NCBI RefSeq assembly: GCF_020889785.1 | Contig: NZ_JACMYK010000025.1 | Location: 1 to 64,000, forward strand | Reading direction: 5' to 3' | Source of the DNA: Bradyrhizobium acaciae | GTDB lineage: Bacteria > Pseudomonadota > Alphaproteobacteria > Rhizobiales > Xanthobacteraceae | Length of the DNA stretch: 64,000 nt | In this document: positions 59,726-64,000 of the stretch, one piece after another | How positions within the stretch are numbered: position 1 is the first letter of the stretch | Layout: the number at the start of each line of letters is the position of its first letter | Notes under the pieces: generated by a model | The model's database searches: none | Told to the model about the DNA's origin: nothing | What the model saw: the letters and a program-made list of their open reading frames with translations, nothing else | Program-made: the position numbers and the translations under genes

Positions 59726-60476
59726 CGTCGCGGGAGCCAGCGGACGGACTGCTGAGAGGCACATCCCACCCCAAGGCTCTGGCTGACGAAAGAGGGTGTC
59801 GGCGAGACATCAGGTCAAACGGCTGGATCGAATTTCGGAGAGGGCAACCTTCCCAAAACCGGTCCGGCAGAAGAAACAGAGATTTCTTCGTTCGGTGCGG
59901 AGCCCGCTCGGTTCCGCAATTTCACCGGCGAGAATGCCGAGCTGAAATCTGGTCCTGACGTGTTCGCCGACCCCCTCGTTCCGGCGGCCTGCGCAGCGCG
60001 CGCCCCGGTAACCATTTTCCCCATTCCAGTTCTGGACTGACGCTTGGCTTTGCGGCCTCGCGCTGCATTCGTCTGTGCAGCCGGCCGCGCGATGAGCCAC
60101 CGGACGTGCCACCCATCCAGCAGTTTCGAAGCTGACCGCCTGCCGAGACCGGCCGGCGCAAGCGGCCATTGTCCGCCATGGTTATCGTTGTCCGAAACAC
60201 CAGGGTAAACCGGCGTTCACGAATGCATGGAAGTGCCTGCGGCACAGGCACTTCTGTGATTCTGGGCAGCGCCGCCGGAGGCGCCGGTTTACATCCCGTT
60301 CATCGCGATACTTAAACCGCTCTTCAAATTTGATGGGCCATGATCATCCCAACAAGCCGGCAAACGGCAAGCGCATGATCCCCCGGGATCAGCGCAGCCA
60401 AGACAGGGTAGTTCAACAGTGGACGGGGGCCGCGCTCGGGGGAGGGCGGCCAACAACAAAAAGGGGAATGACGACA
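59726..60476. other. Non-coding stretch without a recognised gene
   Basis: Frames of up to 119 codons exist on both strands near 59810-60169 but none has a good start, ribosome binding site or recognisable domain. The only clear structure is the nested inverted repeat at 60205-60292. The last 150 bases serve as leader for the Sel1-like gene. Confidence 0.5.
60205..60292. repeat. Nested inverted repeat (GTAAACCGGCG...CGCCGGTTTAC with inner hairpin)
   Basis: The outer arms 60205-60215 and 60282-60292 are exact reverse complements of 11 bases. Inside, GAAGTGCCTG (60230-60239) and CAGGCACTTC (60245-60254) form a perfect ten-base hairpin with a five-base loop. The folded form is a two-stem structure of about 88 bases. 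It could be a dispersed palindromic element or a small RNA; no promoter is obvious. Confidence 0.7.
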
Positions 60477-60743
60477 ATGTTTCAGGGGGTCATCGATCAG
60501 GAAAGCGCTGTCCCGGTTGCTGCGACTGCGATCCAGGACGTGCTGTTCGAGCGTGGCATGTATTGGGCGAGTGGCCGCTCCGGTGTGGTCAACCTCGTCG
60601 CGGCGCACAAATGGTTCAACCTGGCGGCGCTCAAGGGACGTACCGATGCGATCGCGCACCGTCGCGAAGTCGCCGAGCAGATGTCCGAGGTCGAGATCGC
60701 GGCCGCCCAGCGCGAAGCCCGCGCCTGGATGACGACGCACTAA
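60477..60743 (+). CDS. Sel1-like repeat protein, short
   Basis: An 88-residue protein. Of the in-frame ATGs at 60468 and 60477, the second is better spaced from AAAAAGGGG. The core QDVLFERGMYWASGRSGVVN then LVAAHKWFNLAALKGRTDAI fits one Sel1 (TPR-like) repeat, where the AHKWFNLAALKG block is diagnostic. A helical C-terminal tail (AEQMSEVEIAAAQREARAWM) follows, also typical. Such proteins mediate protein-protein contacts. No signal peptide. It is convergent with tauE. Confidence 0.82.
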   Translation: MFQGVIDQESAVPVAATAIQDVLFERGMYWASGRSGVVNLVAAHKWFNLAALKGRTDAIAHRREVAEQMSEVEIAAAQREARAWMTTH

Positions 60744-60789
60744 GCCAGCTGCCAATATCGAGCTGGGAGCCTCGGCTCCCTCGCTCCGT

Positions 60790-61554
60790 CTAGAACCAGT
60801 ATCGCGCCGCGTAGATCACGGTCATGACGGCTCCGGCCATGATCACGAACTGCCTGACGATGTGGGCGGGAAGGATCCGGATCAGGTAGCCTCCCGCATA
60901 GCCGCCGACCATGGCGCCGACCAGCATCACTGAAGTCTCCGGCCACCGCACCGCTCCCTGTACGATGAAGATCAATGTGGCGGCGAGCGACACGCAGGTC
61001 GCGAGCAGGTTCTTCAACGCCTTGACCGCCCTGATGTCATTGGGCTCCGTGATCGACAGCACCGCGGTCAGGATGACGCCGAGCCCGGCGCCGAAGAAGC
61101 CTCCATAGACACACGTCAGTCCCAGCACGGCGCTGCCTGCAACGGTCGAGGGCAGCGCCGCGGCGTCCCGACGGGCGATGGTCCTGCTCTGGATCCGCGG
61201 CGCAAAGGCGAACAGCAGCGTTGCGAATGCGATCAGGGCCGGCACCGGCAGGACGAACAATCGTTCGGGAAGCAGCAACAGGACGCCGGCGCCGACCGCG
61301 CCGCCAAGGGTGGAGACGGCGACGAAGCTGATCGTGCGCCGCGTCGGCGGCGGCAGCTTGGCGCGATCGGCGAGCGCTGCGATCAAATGTCCTGGCGAGA
61401 TCGCCACTGCATTGGACGCATTGGCGATGACCGGCGGCAAGCCTGCAGCAAGCATCGCCGGAAAGGTGACGAGCGTCGCGCCGCCTGCCAACGCGTTGAT
61501 GATGCCGCCCGCGACGCCAGCCCCGAGCAGCAGAAGTCCTATCTGGGCATCCAT
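60790..61554 (-). CDS. TSUP family sulfite/organosulfonate exporter-like protein (TauE/SafE)
   Basis: A 254-residue membrane protein with about eight helices and the TauE/SafE internal repeat: LLLLGAGVAGGIINALAGGATL at the start and VYGGFFGAGLGVILTAVLSI in the second half, each with the Gly-rich turn. Family members export sulfite, sulfoacetate or related anions. It lies downstream of an AraC-type gene on the same strand (73-base gap). The substrate is unknown. Confidence 0.88.
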   Translation of the reverse strand: MDAQIGLLLLGAGVAGGIINALAGGATLVTFPAMLAAGLPPVIANASNAVAISPGHLIAALADRAKLPPPTRRTISFVAVSTLGGAVGAGVLLLLPERLFVLPVPALIAFATLLFAFAPRIQSRTIARRDAAALPSTVAGSAVLGLTCVYGGFFGAGLGVILTAVLSITEPNDIRAVKALKNLLATCVSLAATLIFIVQGAVRWPETSVMLVGAMVGGYAGGYLIRILPAHIVRQFVIMAGAVMTVIYAARYWF

Positions 61555-61627
61555 GCTTCACCCTGTTGCAGGGTGAGCAGGCTAGCTGGGGGAGTGCCGG
61601 CCGGTCTGGAACGTCTGTGACATTGCT

Positions 61628-62332
61628 TCAATCGCGCCAGTAGAGGCCCGGCGTCGTCCCAAAGGTACGGCGGAACAGGCGGGTGAGGTGGCTCTGGTCG
61701 GAGAAGCCCGCATCGGCCGCGACCGCCGCGATCGGCTCGCCGTCGCGGAGCAGTTTTCGGGCAAGATTGAGCCGGGCCAGCAGCCGGAAGCCATGCGGCG
61801 CGACGCCGAGCTCGCGTTTCACGATGCGGCTGAACCCTTCGCGGCTGCGCCCGAAGCCTGCGGCGATCTCGCCGATTGGTTTCAGGCTGTCCGTCAGCGC
61901 GACGCTGAGCTTTGTGCTGTCGATTGGTCCGGTCGAGCGGGACGGCTCGTGCGACAGGGTGTCGTCGGCGATCTCGAGGATATGCTCGGGCGATATCTCG
62001 TCCACGCTCCGCCAACGAGCCCCGATCCTGATGATCCGGAGCGACGAGGGAGCGCGGCTCGCCGGAACATAGGCGTTCAGGCAGACCGTCTCCTGGTCCT
62101 GGGTCGGCATCGGCGCATGCAGCATTCCCGCCGGAATGAGCGCGGCATGGGCCGCCGGTACGGTGATGGTCGCGCCATCGATACGAAACGTGCGTGACCC
62201 CGACAGCACCAGCACGATCTGGCTCTCATCATGGAAGTGCGGCCTGAGGCCGAGCGAGCCGGCACCGCGCCACGATGCCAGCTCGACGATGTCGTCACGG
62301 TCTGCTCGCCGATAGTTCCAGGCATTGGTCAT
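61628..62332 (-). CDS. AraC family transcriptional regulator
   Basis: A 234-residue protein from the ATG at 62332. An N-terminal cupin-like sensing domain (LGLRPHFHDESQIVLVLSGS, ALIPAGMLHAPMP) precedes the C-terminal double helix-turn-helix with IGEIAAGFGRSREGFSRIVK and AAVAADAGFSDQSHLTRLFR, plus the FGTTPGLYWRD end. The FHDESQIVLVLSG pattern is common in AraC regulators of LysE-type or TauE-type exporters, so control of the adjacent tauE gene is likely. The longer frame to 62794 is a shadow of the MFS gene. Confidence 0.9.
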   Translation of the reverse strand: MTNAWNYRRADRDDIVELASWRGAGSLGLRPHFHDESQIVLVLSGSRTFRIDGATITVPAAHAALIPAGMLHAPMPTQDQETVCLNAYVPASRAPSSLRIIRIGARWRSVDEISPEHILEIADDTLSHEPSRSTGPIDSTKLSVALTDSLKPIGEIAAGFGRSREGFSRIVKRELGVAPHGFRLLARLNLARKLLRDGEPIAAVAADAGFSDQSHLTRLFRRTFGTTPGLYWRD

Positions 62333-62420
62333 GGCGAAGCGAGTGAGCACTGAGGTCGAGCCGATAGAGCAGGGTGATCCGCCGGCATAGCACGGCGGAT
62401 CACCGGCCGTCACAGGGGCA

Positions 62421-63683
62421 TCAACGCTGCGCCACCGATGCGATCGGCGAGGCCGTTCGCATCGTCGCCATCGCGATGAGGGCGGCGACGAGGTTGGCGG
62501 CGGCGCTGATCGCGACCGGAATGAAGTAGCTGTGGCTGATGTCGTAGGCGAAACCGGCGGCGCTTGGGCCCAGCAGCGTACCAAAGGCGACGCTGGTGTA
62601 GAGGATGCCGATGATGCCGCCGACGTTGCGGCCGCCGAAATGGTCGGTGACCACGGCGGGCAGGATCGCAACCCAGCCGCCGTAGAACACGCCGAACAGC
62701 AGCGCGAAGACCGCGAGCGACCAGAAGCTGCCGGCGATCGCCCAGATCGCCAGCGAGACGGCCATACCGACATACATCGCGACCAGAAATGCATCGCGGC
62801 CGACCCGGTCGGCGATGCCGCCGAGGAAGAAGCGGCCGGCGGTGCTGCCGACGCCGATCATCCCGAGCAGCAGCACGGCAAGCGTCGGCGCCACCTGACG
62901 ATCGACGGCAAAGGGCACCAGATGCACGAAGGGCACGAACACCCCGAACGCGCTGATCAGGCAGGCCGCATAGAGCCCGCCGAAGCGGGCGGTCTTGACC
63001 GCGCCGCCGATCGAGACGCCCTGGCGCAGCGGCGCGCCCGAGACGGCTTCAAACGGATCTCCGTCCGGTCCGGTGCCGTAGCGGCGCGGATCGTCAGCGA
63101 TCAGGAGCGATGCGCCGATGCCCGCGACTGCGGCGACGACGCCCAGCACGACATAGGCATCGCGCCAACCGAGGCTCGTGATCAGCCAGGTCGCGAGCGG
63201 CGGCATCACCAGCGTGCCGACCCCGATCCCGCTGACGGCGAGGCCCGACGCAAAACCGCGCCGCCGGACGAACCAGCGTTGCACGGCGCCCAGTGTCGGG
63301 ACATAGGCGCAACCGACGCCGGCGCCGATGCCGATGCTGTAGGCGGCATAGACCTGAAGGATGGTCCGTGCCTGTCCCGCCAGCATCATACCGAGACCGA
63401 CCAGCGCCATTCCTAGGCAAGCAAGCCTGCGTGCGCCCCAGCGATCGGCAAGCGGGCCGGAGACGATGCCGAGACCGAAATACAGGAAGCCGGCGAAGGA
63501 GAACACCAGCGACACCGAGCCGCGCGAGGCGCCGAACTCCCGCTGCAGCGACTCGACAAAGGACGAGAACGTGTAGGCGCTGCCGAAGCCGATGAACGTC
63601 ACGACGAAGGCTGCGGCGACGACATACCAGCCGTAGAACGGCTTTGCTCTCTGATAACCGGCGTGCATGGCGGCGTTCCTCAC
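62421..63683 (-). CDS. MFS transporter, OFA/monocarboxylate-type
   Basis: A 420-residue protein from a GTG at 63683 that overlaps the thioesterase stop in GTGA and has AGGAG seven bases before; an ATG at 63668 is an alternative. Twelve helices. FYGWYVVAAAFVVTFIGFGS at the start, the LADRWGARRLACLG loop, and FFLGGIADRVGRDAFLVAM fit the oxalate/formate antiporter-like branch. It exchanges or imports carboxylates; the substrate is unknown. Translational coupling to the thioesterase gene suggests a common acyl/aromatic acid pathway. Confidence 0.9.
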   Translation of the reverse strand: MRNAAMHAGYQRAKPFYGWYVVAAAFVVTFIGFGSAYTFSSFVESLQREFGASRGSVSLVFSFAGFLYFGLGIVSGPLADRWGARRLACLGMALVGLGMMLAGQARTILQVYAAYSIGIGAGVGCAYVPTLGAVQRWFVRRRGFASGLAVSGIGVGTLVMPPLATWLITSLGWRDAYVVLGVVAAVAGIGASLLIADDPRRYGTGPDGDPFEAVSGAPLRQGVSIGGAVKTARFGGLYAACLISAFGVFVPFVHLVPFAVDRQVAPTLAVLLLGMIGVGSTAGRFFLGGIADRVGRDAFLVAMYVGMAVSLAIWAIAGSFWSLAVFALLFGVFYGGWVAILPAVVTDHFGGRNVGGIIGILYTSVAFGTLLGPSAAGFAYDISHSYFIPVAISAAANLVAALIAMATMRTASPIASVAQR

Positions 63684-64000
63684 GATCGTTCTCCTGTTCG
63701 TTCTGCTGGCGTGGTGCGATCGCTGGCCGTGGCCGGCGGATAGAGCAGCATCTGCGTGCAGCGAAACAGCGCGATGGTCTTGCCGGTCGTCTCGCTGCGG
63801 ATCTCGGCATCCCACACCTGGGTCGTACGCCCGGCATGAACGAGGCGCGCCTCGCAACTGACGCCGCCTGCGCGCGCGGCGCCGATGAAATTCGTCTTCA
63901 ACTCTCCGGTGGCGAAGCCGATTGCGCCGTCCGGCAAGGACGCGAGGCAGCCGAACCCGCACGCGGTATCGGCCAACGCGACAATGCTTGCGCCGTGCAG
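63680..64000 (-). CDS. PaaI-type hotdog thioesterase, N-terminus beyond the window
   Basis: The frame is open to the last base of the window, so the start is missing. The visible 106 residues hold the hotdog core: LHGASIVALADTACGFGCLA (HG...LAD element), TGELKTNFIGAARAGG and VWDAEIRSETTGKTIALFRC. By family it hydrolyses phenylacetyl-CoA-like or hydroxyaryl/acyl-CoA thioesters. The usual HGG reads HGA here. It precedes and overlaps the MFS gene by four bases. Confidence 0.87.
   Translation of the reverse strand: MHGASIVALADTACGFGCLASLPDGAIGFATGELKTNFIGAARAGGVSCEARLVHAGRTTQVWDAEIRSETTGKTIALFRCTQMLLYPPATASDRTTPAERTGERS

Noticed and set aside
59810-60169. Minus-strand frames of 69 and 119 codons
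   Set aside because: No domain, no good start signal, and the opposite strand is equally open; nothing distinguishes coding from chance.

Overview
This is a 64 kb stretch of alphaproteobacterial chromosome with high GC content. It is most likely Bradyrhizobium or a close Bradyrhizobiaceae relative. The evidence is the pleD-divK cell-cycle pair, an EipB-type envelope protein, a gatC/gatA/gatB amidotransferase, the pyrB-pyrC'-plsY-dprA-topA-rnr backbone, and a dense population of long interrupted palindromes that end in GTCAT/ATGAC, as is typical of these genomes. I see no rRNA, tRNA, phage, transposase or CRISPR array.

Layout. Bases 1-8.8 kb: a truncated lytic transglycosylase, the azlCD exporter pair, a TctC-type binding protein, trmO, a HIT protein, a FemAB-like acetyltransferase, a ridA-GDPD operon, eipB and a second RidA. 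Bases 8.9-12.5 kb: dinB, a DUF3572 gene, divK and pleD. Bases 12.6-18.5 kb: accessory genes, namely a serine hydrolase, a divergent TetR/MFS pair sharing a 16-bp palindrome, and amtB behind a sigma-54-like promoter. Bases 18.6-38.4 kb: the conserved informational and pyrimidine backbone (rpmG, NUDIX, DUF983, rnr, topA, dprA, plsY, pyrC', pyrB). It is interrupted by accessory modules (LLM monooxygenase, HxlR/SDR, HxlR/azoR, amidase, D-Ala-D-Ala dipeptidase, tandem small exported paralogues) that are mostly separated by palindromic repeats.

Bases 38.4-43.0 kb hold a tightly overlapping three-gene operon: a HlyD-type periplasmic adaptor, an exported alpha/alpha-toroid protein of unknown family, and a BcsA/BgsA-type processive glycosyltransferase whose C-terminal PilZ-like domain lacks the usual c-di-GMP signature. 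It is probably an exopolysaccharide (beta-glucan) synthase system and is the best candidate here for a poorly described system. Bases 43.5-53.3 kb: aidB, two CPBP membrane proteases, a Leu/Ile/Val-type binding protein, an AEC transporter with ruvX, and a LysR-controlled nitronate monooxygenase pair with a NIPSNAP protein. Bases 53.5-59.0 kb: gatC-orf-gatA-orf, a patatin lipoprotein and gatB. Bases 59.0-60.5 kb: a mostly non-coding, structured region carrying a 32-codon Lys/Ala-rich peptide gene. Bases 60.5-64.0 kb: a Sel1-like protein and a minus-strand group of thioesterase, MFS, AraC and TauE genes.

Notable points: a one-base frameshift in an HxlR regulator beside an almost perfect 17-bp inverted repeat; a dihydroorotase homologue that has lost its HxH metal site; several credible small genes of 32-52 codons; and at least seven palindromic repeat types.
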